Below, piece by piece: positions 16,969-27,442 of a stretch of DNA of 41,469 nucleotides. Each line of letters begins with the position of its first letter. Position 1 is the first letter of the stretch. The DNA lies in contig NZ_RCHC01000023.1 in the NCBI RefSeq assembly GCF_003664645.1, forward strand, positions 1 through 41,469. The letters are read 5' to 3'. The translations under genes and the position numbers were made by a program. This stretch comes from Acinetobacter chengduensis (GTDB lineage Bacteria; Pseudomonadota; Gammaproteobacteria; Pseudomonadales; Moraxellaceae). The notes under the pieces were generated by a model, which had not been told where the DNA came from, did not search any database, and worked only from the letters and a program-made list of their open reading frames with translations.

Positions 16969-17025
16969 AGCAGTATTGCCTGCTATATAAGGATTTAAAG
17001 CACTCAGTACTTTCAGCTCTGAAAG
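16969..17025 (+). promoter_or_regulatory. Control region of the 4-HPA hydroxylase genes
   Basis: AGCAG...CTGCT (16969-16984) is an inverted repeat just before a TATATAA -10-like element (16985-16991). No good -35 lies 16-18 bp upstream, as expected for an activator-dependent promoter. A second inverted repeat, CTTTCAG CT CTGAAAG (17010-17025), falls in the predicted leader. HpaA, the AraC-type regulator, is the obvious candidate activator; there is no HpaR-type box here. Confidence 0.45.
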
Positions 17026-17049
17026 AACGAGATAAAAGGAAAGTAAGAT

Positions 17050-19279
<2,230 letters not shown>

Positions 19280-19296
19280 TATTTGATTTCTACACT

Positions 19297-19319
19297 AAAA
19301 CTGCTTCGGCAGTTTTTTT
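19297..19319 (+). terminator. Terminator of the C2-C1 unit
   Basis: AAAACTGC and GCAGTTTT pair around a TTCG tetraloop, followed by further T residues. It separates the hydroxylase genes from the FAD dehydrogenase operon. Confidence 0.88.
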
Positions 19320-19365
19320 ATAAATTTTACGCATAAGTGAAACACTTTCTAATAGGTTAATTAAT

Positions 19366-19381
19366 ATTTAATATCTTAATT
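19366..19381. promoter_or_regulatory. Weak match to the HpaR-type box
   Basis: ATTTAATATCTTAATT matches the palindrome found at hpaR and the hpa operon at 13 of 16 positions and lies about 50 bp before the FAD dehydrogenase ATG. The surrounding DNA is very AT-rich, so chance is a real possibility. Confidence 0.25.
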
Positions 19382-19432
19382 ATATAGCAAGTGATGCTGT
19401 ACAAGGATAAAGAGAAGTTCTCAGGAGTGAAC

Positions 19433-21175
19433 ATGAAAAACAAATTTGATTTTGATGTGGTAGTGGTAGGTTCAGGCGCATCAGGTATGTCGACAGCCAT
19501 TACGGCAAAATTATTAGGTTTAAATGTTGTGGTTATTGAAAAGTCTAAAAACTATGGCGGAACCACAGCACGTTCAGGTGGTTGGCTATGGGTGCCATGC
19601 ACGCAACTGGGTAAAAACTACGGTCATGTTGATTCACCAGAAGCAGTTAAAGCCTATTTGAAGCATGAAGGTGGTACAGCTTATAACGAAGTGCGTGTCG
19701 ATTCATTTGTAAATCACTGTTATGACGCTGTTGATTTTTTCACTAAAAAAACAGCTGTACAGTTTGATATGCCACTGACATTCCCTGACTATCATGCAGA
19801 AGCGCCAGGCGCAATGCAGGGTGGCCGTTCAATGGTGACACGCCCGTTTGATGCACGTGAATTAGGTGATCGTTTGGCGTTGTTGGAACCACCACTGCCA
19901 GAATTAACTGTATTTGGCATGATGATTGGTTCAGGTGCAGATTTACGTCACTTTATGAAAGCCACACGTTCTTTAGAATCTGCGCTATATACGGTTAAGC
20001 GATTTTCGACGCATTTTGCAGAATGTATGAAATATGGTCGTGGCATGCTATTAACCAACGGAAATGCTTTGGCAGGACGTTTAGCAAAAACGGCATTAGA
20101 TTTAAACATTCCAGTATTGGTGGATACGGCAGCCAAAGAACTGATGTTAAAAGATGGCAAAGTGGTGGGTGTGGTTGCACAATCAGCAGGTCAAGAAATT
20201 GTGCTTCATGCATCGAAGGCCGTAGTTTTAGCTGCAGGTGGTTTCCCGCACAATGTTGAACTACGTAAACGCTTATATGGTCATACGCCTACAGGCTTGG
20301 AGCATTGGTCACCCACTACGGAAACCAATACAGGTGACAGTATTGCCATGGCTGAAAAGCTCAATGTCGCTGTCGATACCTATTTACCAAATGCTGCAGC
20401 ATGGGCACCAGTCTCTTTAGTGAAACGTAAAGATGGATCTACTGGTGTCATGCCACACTTTATTGACCGCGCAAAACCAGGTGTGATTGCAGTCAATAAA
20501 AAGGGTAAGCGCTTTGTGAATGAAGCCAATTCTTATCACGATTTTGTACAAGGCATGATCAATGGCGCCAATATTGACGGTCAAATTACATCATGGCTGA
20601 TTTGTGACCGTAAAACACTACGAATGTATGGTTTAGGTTCTGTGCCACCTCAGCCATTACCTATTGGTAAGCATTTAAAATCAGGTTATCTGAAAAAAGG
20701 GAACAGCATTGCAGAGCTCGCAAAAAATTGCGGTATTGATGCAAAAGGCCTTGAAGAAACAATTCAGAAGTTCAATCCCCTGGCAAAAATTGGTCAAGAT
20801 CCAGATTTTGGTAAAGGCTCAAAAGCTTATAACCGCTATCAAGGTGACCCGTTGCACATGCCAAACCCATGTTTAAAACCTATCGAGCAAGGGCCATTCT
20901 ATGCAGTTCAATTGCATCCGGGTGATATCGGGACTTATGCAGGTTTACCTGTAGACCGCCATAGTCGTGTATTGGATCGCTCAGGTAAAGTTGTTAATGG
21001 ACTTTATTCTGTGGGTAATGATGCAACCAGTATTATGGGTGGTAATTATCCTGGAGCAGGAATTACCCTTGGACCAGCGTTGGTATTTGGCTATCAAACG
21101 GGGTTATTTATTGCGAAAGGTCAGGATAATAATCCAGTGATAGAGACTGTAAAGCGTAGTGCTGAGGCAGTCTAA
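19433..21175 (+). CDS. FAD-dependent dehydrogenase, 3-ketosteroid-dehydrogenase type
   Basis: A 580-aa flavoprotein. GSGASG (13-18) is the FAD dinucleotide motif, and GGTTARSGGWLWVP (42-55) is typical of the KstD/flavocytochrome-c branch. PDYHAEAPGAMQGGRS (118-133), FVNEANSYHDF (Tyr368) and GGNYPGAGITLGPA (Tyr539, Gly543) resemble KstD active-site blocks. The Tyr-x-x-x-Gly pair corresponds to the ketone-binding residues of Rhodococcus KSTD1, and Tyr120 may match its Tyr119. It probably removes hydrogens next to a ring ketone rather than reducing fumarate. I chose ATG 19433 because CAGGAG precedes it; a GTG at 19391 would add 14 unlikely residues. It is first in an operon with an EthD-like gene and an SDR. 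The substrate is unknown. Confidence 0.8.
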   Translation: MKNKFDFDVVVVGSGASGMSTAITAKLLGLNVVVIEKSKNYGGTTARSGGWLWVPCTQLGKNYGHVDSPEAVKAYLKHEGGTAYNEVRVDSFVNHCYDAVDFFTKKTAVQFDMPLTFPDYHAEAPGAMQGGRSMVTRPFDARELGDRLALLEPPLPELTVFGMMIGSGADLRHFMKATRSLESALYTVKRFSTHFAECMKYGRGMLLTNGNALAGRLAKTALDLNIPVLVDTAAKELMLKDGKVVGVVAQSAGQEIVLHASKAVVLAAGGFPHNVELRKRLYGHTPTGLEHWSPTTETNTGDSIAMAEKLNVAVDTYLPNAAAWAPVSLVKRKDGSTGVMPHFIDRAKPGVIAVNKKGKRFVNEANSYHDFVQGMINGANIDGQITSWLICDRKTLRMYGLGSVPPQPLPIGKHLKSGYLKKGNSIAELAKNCGIDAKGLEETIQKFNPLAKIGQDPDFGKGSKAYNRYQGDPLHMPNPCLKPIEQGPFYAVQLHPGDIGTYAGLPVDRHSRVLDRSGKVVNGLYSVGNDATSIMGGNYPGAGITLGPALVFGYQTGLFIAKGQDNNPVIETVKRSAEAV

Positions 21176-21190
21176 ACAGGAGGGTGTCGT

Positions 21191-21892
21191 ATGCAAATAC
21201 TGATTCAGTTGCAGGCCCACCCAAGTCAAGTTCAACAGTTGCGACACTGGTGTTTGCATGAGTGGGGACCAAGCCTTGCTCATTCAGCATCGCTACAAAA
21301 AGTCATTGTGAACTTGGCTTTAACATCGATACAACTGTTACCTTATGGCCAGTCTGAATCCTTACAAGGTGAGGCACCAGATGTGGTGGTTCAACTCTGG
21401 CCACAGGCACAGTGTAATGTCATGGAATTACTGCAAGTGTTGCAACTAGAGCTTCAACCCAAAGTTGCGCAGATGCATATCTATCAAATCACGGATACGG
21501 AAGTATTGAATCGACAAGCGCTTAAAGCAGGCTCGATGTATGTACCGGGCATTAAAATTATGCGGGGCTTATTTTTATATGATGATTTACCAGATACAGC
21601 AGCGCAGCGTATATGGGCACATCACTCTAAGTTAGCCACCAAAGTGCATATTGGTTTGTCTAGATATGCACGGCATTGGGTGAATCAGGTGTTGACCCAG
21701 CATTCACCCAAAATTCGGGGATTATCCGATCTGCATTTTCCAGATTTGCACAGCGTGCAGAATCACTATTTTGACAGTGAACGTGGTCGTGAAGAAATTT
21801 CTCATGATATTGGACATTTTATTCAAGACGGTACAGTACGGTTTTTTGGTGAAGAATATATTTTAAAAAATGATATCAGCAGGCGGAGCTGA
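21191..21892 (+). CDS. EthD-like protein, two-domain (second copy)
   Basis: A 233-aa protein of two apparent dimeric alpha/beta-barrel halves. The C-terminal half (about 121-220) looks like EthD: IKIMRGLFLYDDLPDTAAQRIWAHHSKLA, with His144-His145 in the usual active-site helix. The N-terminal half (1-105) is more diverged (HWCLHEWGPSLAHS). In the EthD-like protein at 12167 the typical half is N-terminal, so the two proteins have opposite arrangement. It lies 15 bp after the FAD dehydrogenase and 19 bp before the SDR, with AGGAGG upstream, so it is part of the same operon. It might bind or isomerise a cyclic intermediate; this is inference only. Confidence 0.65.
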   Translation: MQILIQLQAHPSQVQQLRHWCLHEWGPSLAHSASLQKVIVNLALTSIQLLPYGQSESLQGEAPDVVVQLWPQAQCNVMELLQVLQLELQPKVAQMHIYQITDTEVLNRQALKAGSMYVPGIKIMRGLFLYDDLPDTAAQRIWAHHSKLATKVHIGLSRYARHWVNQVLTQHSPKIRGLSDLHFPDLHSVQNHYFDSERGREEISHDIGHFIQDGTVRFFGEEYILKNDISRRS

Positions 21893-21911
21893 ATATACAA
21901 GGATAATGAAC

Positions 21912-22664
21912 ATGTTTGATTTAGTACAAAAGAAAATTGTCGTGACTGGTGCGGCGCAAGGTAATGGTGAGGCGATCGCCAAGGCTTTAGCAAAGCTTGG
22001 CGCAACGGTGATTTTGGCAGATATGAACTTTGAAAAACTGCAAAATGTAAAAAATGAAATTGAGACGGCAGGTGGGCGAGCTTATGCTTTTGCTCTGAAC
22101 GTGGCAGAGCAGCAATGTTGTCAAGATTTTGCTCAAGCCGTGTATGACACGATTGGTGACATTGATGTATTGGTAAATAATGCTGGAATTTTACGTCGTA
22201 GTAACTTTGAGTCTGCAACGTCTATTCAGGACTTAAGCGATACCATCGATGTGAACGTAAAAGGCAGTTATTATCTGATTAATGCTTTATTTGAGTCGTT
22301 GAAAAAGACCCAAGGCAATATTGTTAATGTCGCTTCGATTCAGTCCTTTGTAGCGGCGACAGGTGCGACGGCATACGCAATTTCTAAAGGCGCAGTCGCA
22401 CAAATGACCAGAACTTTGGCGGCAGAATTGGCCAAATATCATATCCGTGTCAATGCAATTGCTCCAGGTGTCATTGAAACACCAATGACTGAGGCAACAC
22501 GTGCAAATCCCGATGCATTGGCAGGCTATTTGCGCCATGTGCCTATGAACCGTATGGGGCAAGCTACTGAACTGGCTGGGCCAGTGGCATTTTTATGTTC
22601 TGACGCGGCCAGCTATGTAACGGGTTGTATCTTGCCTGTAGATGGCGGTTATTTAACAGTATAA
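21912..22664 (+). CDS. Short-chain dehydrogenase/reductase
   Basis: A 250-aa classical SDR. The cofactor motif is TGAAQGNG (12-19) and Asp37 at the end of the second strand predicts NAD(H) rather than NADP(H). NNAG (89-92), Asn115, catalytic Ser142 and YAISK (Tyr155, Lys159) are all intact, and the tail GCILPVDGGYLTV is typical. It probably interconverts an alcohol and a ketone on the same molecule as the upstream FAD dehydrogenase; FabG-like and ring-alcohol dehydrogenases look alike at this level. ATG 21912 has AAGGAT just before it; the frame opens earlier at 21870 inside the EthD-like gene. Confidence 0.88.
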   Translation: MFDLVQKKIVVTGAAQGNGEAIAKALAKLGATVILADMNFEKLQNVKNEIETAGGRAYAFALNVAEQQCCQDFAQAVYDTIGDIDVLVNNAGILRRSNFESATSIQDLSDTIDVNVKGSYYLINALFESLKKTQGNIVNVASIQSFVAATGATAYAISKGAVAQMTRTLAAELAKYHIRVNAIAPGVIETPMTEATRANPDALAGYLRHVPMNRMGQATELAGPVAFLCSDAASYVTGCILPVDGGYLTV

Positions 22665-22722
22665 GTGCTCAAGCTATACTATAAATGCTATTCCTTTTCC
22701 TGCTTGATCTGTTTAGTATGAG

Positions 22723-22751
22723 CTTAAATTTTAAGTTATTTAAATTTTAAG
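22723..22751. repeat. Tandem operator-like repeat before the IclR genes
   Basis: CTTAAATTTTAAG (22723-22735) is a perfect inverted repeat around one central base. TTTAAATTTTAAG (22739-22751) repeats it at 12 of 13 positions, 16 bp downstream. It lies 23-52 bp before the first IclR start codon, a good place for autoregulation. Confidence 0.5.
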
Positions 22752-22774
22752 AATTATTGTATAGAGGAGCAGGG

Positions 22775-23533
22775 ATGGCTGGCCAGCAACGCGGGATTCA
22801 GACAGTTGAATTATCAGGTGAAATATTAAACTTGATCTGCCGGTCAAAAAAATCACTTTCTTTGAGTGAAATTGCTGAAACTTTGGGGCTTGCGCCTGGC
22901 TCTACTTATAAATATCTCATTAGTTTGCAGCGTACAGGCCTGCTCAAACGCAATGAAAGCACACTCGAATTTGAAGCGGGTTCGCTTAGCTTACGTTTAG
23001 GCATTGCTAAAATCAGCCAAAATGAAGTTGTCGCACAGTCACGTCATTTACTGACTCAAATAGCTGAAAAATACGAAGTGAATGTCTTTAGCTCACTATG
23101 GTCAGATTTAAATGGACCGACGGTGGTGTTTTATAAAGAGTCTGCGGGTTTCTTTAACTTGGGTTTCCGCTTAGGTAATAAAATGGCGCTCAGCACAGCG
23201 ACTGGACGGCTATTTGCTGCTTATAAATCTATAGATGTAGAAGAAAATCACATCCTTCAAAAAGCCTTCTTGCCAGAGCAAGAACAATTTTTGGATCCAA
23301 TTTTTCAGCAGGATTTAACCGACATTAGAGCTTTGAGCTATTCCGCATTGATTGATACACCTACACCCGGTATTAGCAGTTATGCAGTGCCTGTGTTTAA
23401 TAGTGCAGGGCAAATCAGTTTTGCCATTACCGCCTTTGCCAAAACACAGCAGTTAAGCCCAGAAAAAATTCAGCAAATCTTGGTCGAATTAAAAGTTGCT
23501 GCCCGTAATTTACAGGAGAGTAGCTATGCATGA
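22775..23533 (+). CDS. IclR-family regulator, first of a tandem pair
   Basis: A 252-aa regulator. Residues about 8-70 are the winged helix-turn-helix (LSLSEIAETLGLAPGSTYKYLISLQRTGLLKR), and the remainder is the IclR effector-binding domain with the usual LSTATGRLFAAY and SSYAVPVFNSAGQISFAITAF blocks. IclR proteins respond to aromatic or small organic acids and commonly sit beside catabolic operons (for example PcaR, PobR). ATG 22775 follows GAGGAG; the TTG at 22757 is unlikely. It overlaps the next IclR gene by 8 bp, so both are made together. Likely targets are the FAD/EthD/SDR operon just upstream and itself. Confidence 0.88.
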   Translation: MAGQQRGIQTVELSGEILNLICRSKKSLSLSEIAETLGLAPGSTYKYLISLQRTGLLKRNESTLEFEAGSLSLRLGIAKISQNEVVAQSRHLLTQIAEKYEVNVFSSLWSDLNGPTVVFYKESAGFFNLGFRLGNKMALSTATGRLFAAYKSIDVEENHILQKAFLPEQEQFLDPIFQQDLTDIRALSYSALIDTPTPGISSYAVPVFNSAGQISFAITAFAKTQQLSPEKIQQILVELKVAARNLQESSYA

Positions 23534-24296
23534 TTTAAACGAAAATGCTGGTATTCAAAGTATTGACTATACGGCACAGGTGTTAGAGTTATTTTGCAAA
23601 AATCAGTCACGTTTAAGCTTAAAAGAAATTGCCCTGCAGTTGAATGAAAGCCCAGCGAAAATCTTCCGATATTTGGTTAGTCTGACGCGGATTGGCTTAT
23701 TGCATAAAACTGATAATAATGAATATGAAGTCGGCAGTTTGGCCTTAGATTTATCCTTTCGCGCTTTAAACGCTTTAGATCCTGTAGAAGAGGCCTGTAA
23801 AACTGCCAAAGCGATTAATTATGAAACAGGCTTTGGTACCGCGGTCAGTATTTGGGGCTCATTGGGTCCAACCGTAATTAAAACTTTTGATCCATCACGA
23901 AGTGTCTATTCACAGATTCGTGTGGGTTCTGTAATGACACTGGTGAATAGTTCTATTGGCAATACTTTTGCCAAGTACATTCCAGAGCATTTGCTTAAGC
24001 AAGCTTTAGAGCTGGACAGCATGCGCAGTTCAGGGCAGAAGCTCAGTCAAAAAGAAAAGCAGGATTTTTTACAACGGATGAAAGCCCAGCGTGAAGAACC
24101 ACTGACGGTAATGATTGATCGGCCAAGTCGTGGGCTGAGTTCTATCAGCATTCCTGTGTTTAGTATTTCTGAAGAAGTACAGTTTGTAATTACCATTTTC
24201 CATGTCAGTGATGTTCTGTTGGAACAGCAAGCACAGATTCAAGACTATCTTTCTGCCAAAATTTTAGAGTTATCTAAGAGTATTGGCGCAAATTAG
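23526..24296 (+). CDS. IclR-family regulator, second of a tandem pair
   Basis: A 256-aa IclR protein, a diverged paralogue of the preceding gene. The helix-turn-helix is at about 25-70 (LSLKEIALQLNESPAKIFRYLVSLTRIGLLHK). The effector domain contains GFGTAVSIWGSLGPTVIKTF, with the same SLW/SIWG...GPTVV/IK pattern as the first gene, and SIPVFSISEEVQFVITIFH. It starts at ATG 23526 inside the end of the first gene, with AGGAG upstream, so translation is coupled. Two non-identical subunits in equal amounts raise the possibility of a heteromer. No effector can be read from the sequence. Confidence 0.88.
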   Translation: MHDLNENAGIQSIDYTAQVLELFCKNQSRLSLKEIALQLNESPAKIFRYLVSLTRIGLLHKTDNNEYEVGSLALDLSFRALNALDPVEEACKTAKAINYETGFGTAVSIWGSLGPTVIKTFDPSRSVYSQIRVGSVMTLVNSSIGNTFAKYIPEHLLKQALELDSMRSSGQKLSQKEKQDFLQRMKAQREEPLTVMIDRPSRGLSSISIPVFSISEEVQFVITIFHVSDVLLEQQAQIQDYLSAKILELSKSIGAN

Positions 24297-24660
24297 CATG
24301 ACTAAAATTTAGTTCAGCTTAAAGTTATGATTGCTTACGCGGTATCTAGTCTCGTTAAGATATTGCATTTACAACATTCAACGTTGTGTTGTTATTGACG
24401 TATTTTCATCGCTAAATACTGAAGCATCTCTCTTTCATCCTCTTGCAGAGCGCATGAATGTTTGGGTTAGGCCATGTCTACAAATAGATTATTTTGACCT
24501 ACGCTAATTCTTTTTTTATTTATAAAACTCATAAGAAAAATTTATTGTTCTAGCTCTTGATTAAGATTAGTTAATATATTAACTTTTCATCATTGGCAAA
24601 TGATTTGCTAATAGGACAATAATTTTGTTTAGCTGAGAAGCTAGAGATGAGGGGTTTGGT
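24297..24660. other. 364-bp gene-free region before the ACS permease
   Basis: AT-rich, without a gene or a clear terminator for the IclR pair; an imperfect inverted repeat around CAACGTTG is centred near 24382. The only strong signal is the HpaR-type box listed separately. Confidence 0.5.
24569..24584. promoter_or_regulatory. HpaR-type box before the ACS permease
   Basis: An exact copy of AGTTAATATATTAACT, 76 bp before the permease ATG. TTGATT (24557-24562) and TAACTT (24580-24585) are 17 bp apart, so the box would fill the spacer of that promoter, as at hpaG1. The -10 is weak. HpaR as the binder is inferred. Confidence 0.65.
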
Positions 24661-26010
24661 ATGGATAACCAACTAACGTCGGACATTACACTTTCCAATG
24701 CGACTGAGTTAGAAAAGCAACAATTACTGACGAAACTGTTTTGGAAAATTTTACCTATTTTGTTTATTGCTTATTTCTTTTCGTTTTTAGATCGAGTGAA
24801 TATTGGCTATGCAAAATTACAAATGCAGGAAGCCATTGGCTTTACAGATTCACAGTACGCCATGGCTGCGGGTATTTTCTTTATTGGCTATGCGTTCTTT
24901 GAAATCCCAAGCAACATTCTCATGGGCAAAATCGGTGCGCGTAAAACGTTAGCGCGCATTATGATTTTATGGGGCTTAGCTTCTGCAGCCACCATGTTTG
25001 TTAGCACTGCATCTCAGCTGTATTTTTTGCGTTTATTGCTGGGCATTTTTGAAGCAGGCTTTTTCCCAGGGGTGATTTTGTACCTCAGCTTTTGGTTTCC
25101 AAGCTACATGCGTGGTCGTGTGACTTCCATCTTGATTTTGGCAACATTAGCTGCACCCATTATTGGTGGCCCAATTTCAGGCTTAATCATGACCCACATG
25201 AATGGCGTACATGGTTTGGGCGGTTGGCAATGGATGTTTGCACTTGAAGCGATGCCAATTATTTTAATTGGTTTCCTGTGCTTGCTGTATTTAACGGATA
25301 AACCGCAATCATCAAAATGGCTGAATACTTCAGAACGTGCTCTGCATAAACAAATTATGCAAGAAGATCGCAAAGGCGCAGTGGAAGAAGATGCTTCAAG
25401 CCACAGTGGTACTGCGGTACTCAGTTGCTTAAAAGATTACCGTGTATATCTATTGGCTTCACTGGCATTTGCAGCTTACTGCGGTTCATACGGTTTTAAC
25501 TTCTGGATGCCAACCATGATTAAAGAAATGGGCGTGACGGATATTGCACAGATTTCTTTTTACGCGGTGATTCCATTTTCATTGGCTGCAGTTGGCATGA
25601 TTACAGTAGGTCGCAGTTCGGATAAGCGCCGTGAACGCCGTTGGCACTATGCCATCAGCATGCTGTTTGGTGCTGCCATGATGGCCTTGGCTGCATTTTG
25701 GGAAGGTGGTTTGGTGACGCGTTTGATTATTTTAGGTTTAGCAGGTTTTGGTTTCAGTGGTGGTGTCGTGGTCGCTTGGTCGTTGCCAGCAGCCTATCTA
25801 AAAGACAAAACCGCACCAGCAGGGATTGCAATGGTGAGTACCTTAGCAACCATGAGCGGACTATTTGCCCCATGGCTGATTGGTTTTATGCGTGAAAACA
25901 CTGGAACTAACGCAGGTGCTTTACTCAGTATTGCTGCAGTGATGGTTGTTGCTGCGCTCATTATGATCTTCTTGATTCCTGCCAAAGCTGTATTTGTGAG
26001 TGACAAATAA
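24661..26010 (+). CDS. hpaX: ACS-family MFS permease, probable 4-HPA transporter
   Basis: A 449-aa, roughly 12-helix transporter of the anion:cation symporter subfamily, similar in length to E. coli HpaX (458 aa). The helix-1 motif FLDRVNIGYAKLQM (about 42-55), FFEIPSNILMGKIGARKTLARIMILWG and GGWQWMFALEAMP are shared with the ACS branch that includes HpaX, tartrate and phthalate permeases. 4-HPA is the probable substrate, because an exact HpaR-type box lies upstream and the gene sits beside hpaR. It is followed after 35 bp by a porin, giving an outer plus inner membrane uptake pair. GAGATGAGG precedes the ATG. The substrate is inferred from context. Confidence 0.8.
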   Translation: MDNQLTSDITLSNATELEKQQLLTKLFWKILPILFIAYFFSFLDRVNIGYAKLQMQEAIGFTDSQYAMAAGIFFIGYAFFEIPSNILMGKIGARKTLARIMILWGLASAATMFVSTASQLYFLRLLLGIFEAGFFPGVILYLSFWFPSYMRGRVTSILILATLAAPIIGGPISGLIMTHMNGVHGLGGWQWMFALEAMPIILIGFLCLLYLTDKPQSSKWLNTSERALHKQIMQEDRKGAVEEDASSHSGTAVLSCLKDYRVYLLASLAFAAYCGSYGFNFWMPTMIKEMGVTDIAQISFYAVIPFSLAAVGMITVGRSSDKRRERRWHYAISMLFGAAMMALAAFWEGGLVTRLIILGLAGFGFSGGVVVAWSLPAAYLKDKTAPAGIAMVSTLATMSGLFAPWLIGFMRENTGTNAGALLSIAAVMVVAALIMIFLIPAKAVFVSDK

Positions 26011-26045
26011 CAGTCTCATTCAATATTTAAATTAAGGATAATTTA

Positions 26046-27386
26046 ATGAATACACCAGTGAAACTTTCACTGGTGATAGGGATGCTCATGCCTTTATCAC
26101 CAGAAATTTTTGCCAATAATATTTTTGAAGATGGCAAATTTGATTTAATGAATCGGAATTTTTACTTTTACCGTGACTTTAGAAATGGTGCTTCTAATCC
26201 ATCTGGCGCAAATTCACAGCTTCCTGTTTCTGAAAGAGAAGGATACCGTAGCGAATGGGCGCATGGCATTGTGGGGCAGTACAGTTCAGGTTTTACTGAT
26301 GGTGCCGTGCAAATTGGCTTTGATGCTTACGGTATGGTTGGCATTAAGCTTTATAGTGATAAATATAAGACCGGTACCAATTTAATTACTTTTGACCCTA
26401 AAACTGGCGAAACCAGAGATGCTTATGGCGAAGTTGGCGGTGCAGTCAAAGTTAAATACAAAGACACGGTGCTCACTTATGGTAATCAGTTTCCAAATGT
26501 ACCTGTGATTGCAACCAGTACAGTGCGCTTGCTACCTACAGTGTCTACAGGGGTATCTCTTCAAGATAAAACGCTGAATAACTTGGTGGTGAACGCAGGT
26601 TATTTCTACAGCATGAATCCATTGGATTCGACGCATGATTTGAATTATTTCACCACGGACTATGCAGCAGGCATCAAGGCTGACAGCATCAGCTTTTTAG
26701 GCGGAACATATAAACTGCCTACAGGGTCTGTCACGGTGTATGCGTCAGAGCTTGAAGATGTCTGGAATCAGTACTTTTTAGGTGCAACATACCAAAAAGC
26801 GCTACACGATCCTGATCAGAAAATTAAAGTGGCCTTTGCGGGTTATAGCAATAATGATACAGGTAAAAAAATAGCTGGAGATATTGAAGCACATATCGCA
26901 TCAGTGTTGCTGGGTTATCAGTATCAAAATCATACGCTTTCTGCAGGGTATCAGCAGGTCTTTGGCAATGAGCCCTTTGATTGGGTAGGTTTTTCTACTA
27001 TTGGTGGTAACACGTCTATTTTAAATGCGGCTCAGTTTGCAACCTTCTCTGAAGCTAAAGAAAAATCATGGCAAATCAAATATGAGACGGATTTTTCACC
27101 GTATGGTCTGCCGGGCTTAAGTTTAATGGCACGCTATATTTATGGTTGGGATATTGATAATAGTCACAGTAATAACACTTACTACACAAAACGCCATGTC
27201 TATGACACAAATATAGACACAACGCATTGGGAACGAGATATTCAACTGGCCTATAAGGTACCTTCAGGCTTTGCTAAAGGCATGGATATTAAACTGCGCC
27301 AAGCAACACATCGTGCGGTAGATGGCTATCGCTATAATGATATCGATGAATTACGAGTCATCATCGAATATCCATTATCATTTTAA
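26046..27386 (+). CDS. OprD-family outer-membrane porin
   Basis: A 446-aa protein with a signal peptide (MNTPVKLSLVIGMLMPLSPEIFA, cleavage near residue 23) and a mature part rich in Tyr, Gly and alternating polar/hydrophobic strands. It ends in EYPLSF, with the terminal Phe used by the BAM complex. The early block FFEDGKF...NRNFYFYRDFRNG-like and AQFATFSEAKEKSWQIKYETDF are typical of OprD substrate-specific channels, which take up aromatic acids and amino acids. AAGGAT lies before the ATG and the permease is 35 bp upstream, so they should share a transcript and the HpaR-type control. It probably admits 4-HPA through the outer membrane. Confidence 0.88.
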   Translation: MNTPVKLSLVIGMLMPLSPEIFANNIFEDGKFDLMNRNFYFYRDFRNGASNPSGANSQLPVSEREGYRSEWAHGIVGQYSSGFTDGAVQIGFDAYGMVGIKLYSDKYKTGTNLITFDPKTGETRDAYGEVGGAVKVKYKDTVLTYGNQFPNVPVIATSTVRLLPTVSTGVSLQDKTLNNLVVNAGYFYSMNPLDSTHDLNYFTTDYAAGIKADSISFLGGTYKLPTGSVTVYASELEDVWNQYFLGATYQKALHDPDQKIKVAFAGYSNNDTGKKIAGDIEAHIASVLLGYQYQNHTLSAGYQQVFGNEPFDWVGFSTIGGNTSILNAAQFATFSEAKEKSWQIKYETDFSPYGLPGLSLMARYIYGWDIDNSHSNNTYYTKRHVYDTNIDTTHWERDIQLAYKVPSGFAKGMDIKLRQATHRAVDGYRYNDIDELRVIIEYPLSF

Positions 27387-27408
27387 TTTTTCATAATGTT
27401 GGTAGAAT

Positions 27409-27424
27409 AGTTAATATATTAATA
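27409..27424. promoter_or_regulatory. HpaR-type box at the hpaR start
   Basis: AGTTAATATATTAATA matches the palindrome at 14 of 16 positions and ends 18 bp before the preferred hpaR ATG. TAGAAT at 27403-27408 is a good -10, placing the transcript start inside the box. This fits autorepression by HpaR. Confidence 0.65.
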
Positions 27425-27442
27425 TTTATGCCATCGCACTAC

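Noticed and set aside
19433..21175. Reading the FAD enzyme as a fumarate reductase or flavocytochrome c
   Set aside because: There is no heme-binding CxxCH and the C-terminal Tyr-x-x-x-Gly ketone site is of the KstD type; the general FAD fold alone is not enough for fumarate reductase.
24371..24393. Inverted repeat around CAACGTTG after the IclR pair as a terminator
   Set aside because: The arms are imperfect and no T-run follows, so a terminator call is not supported.
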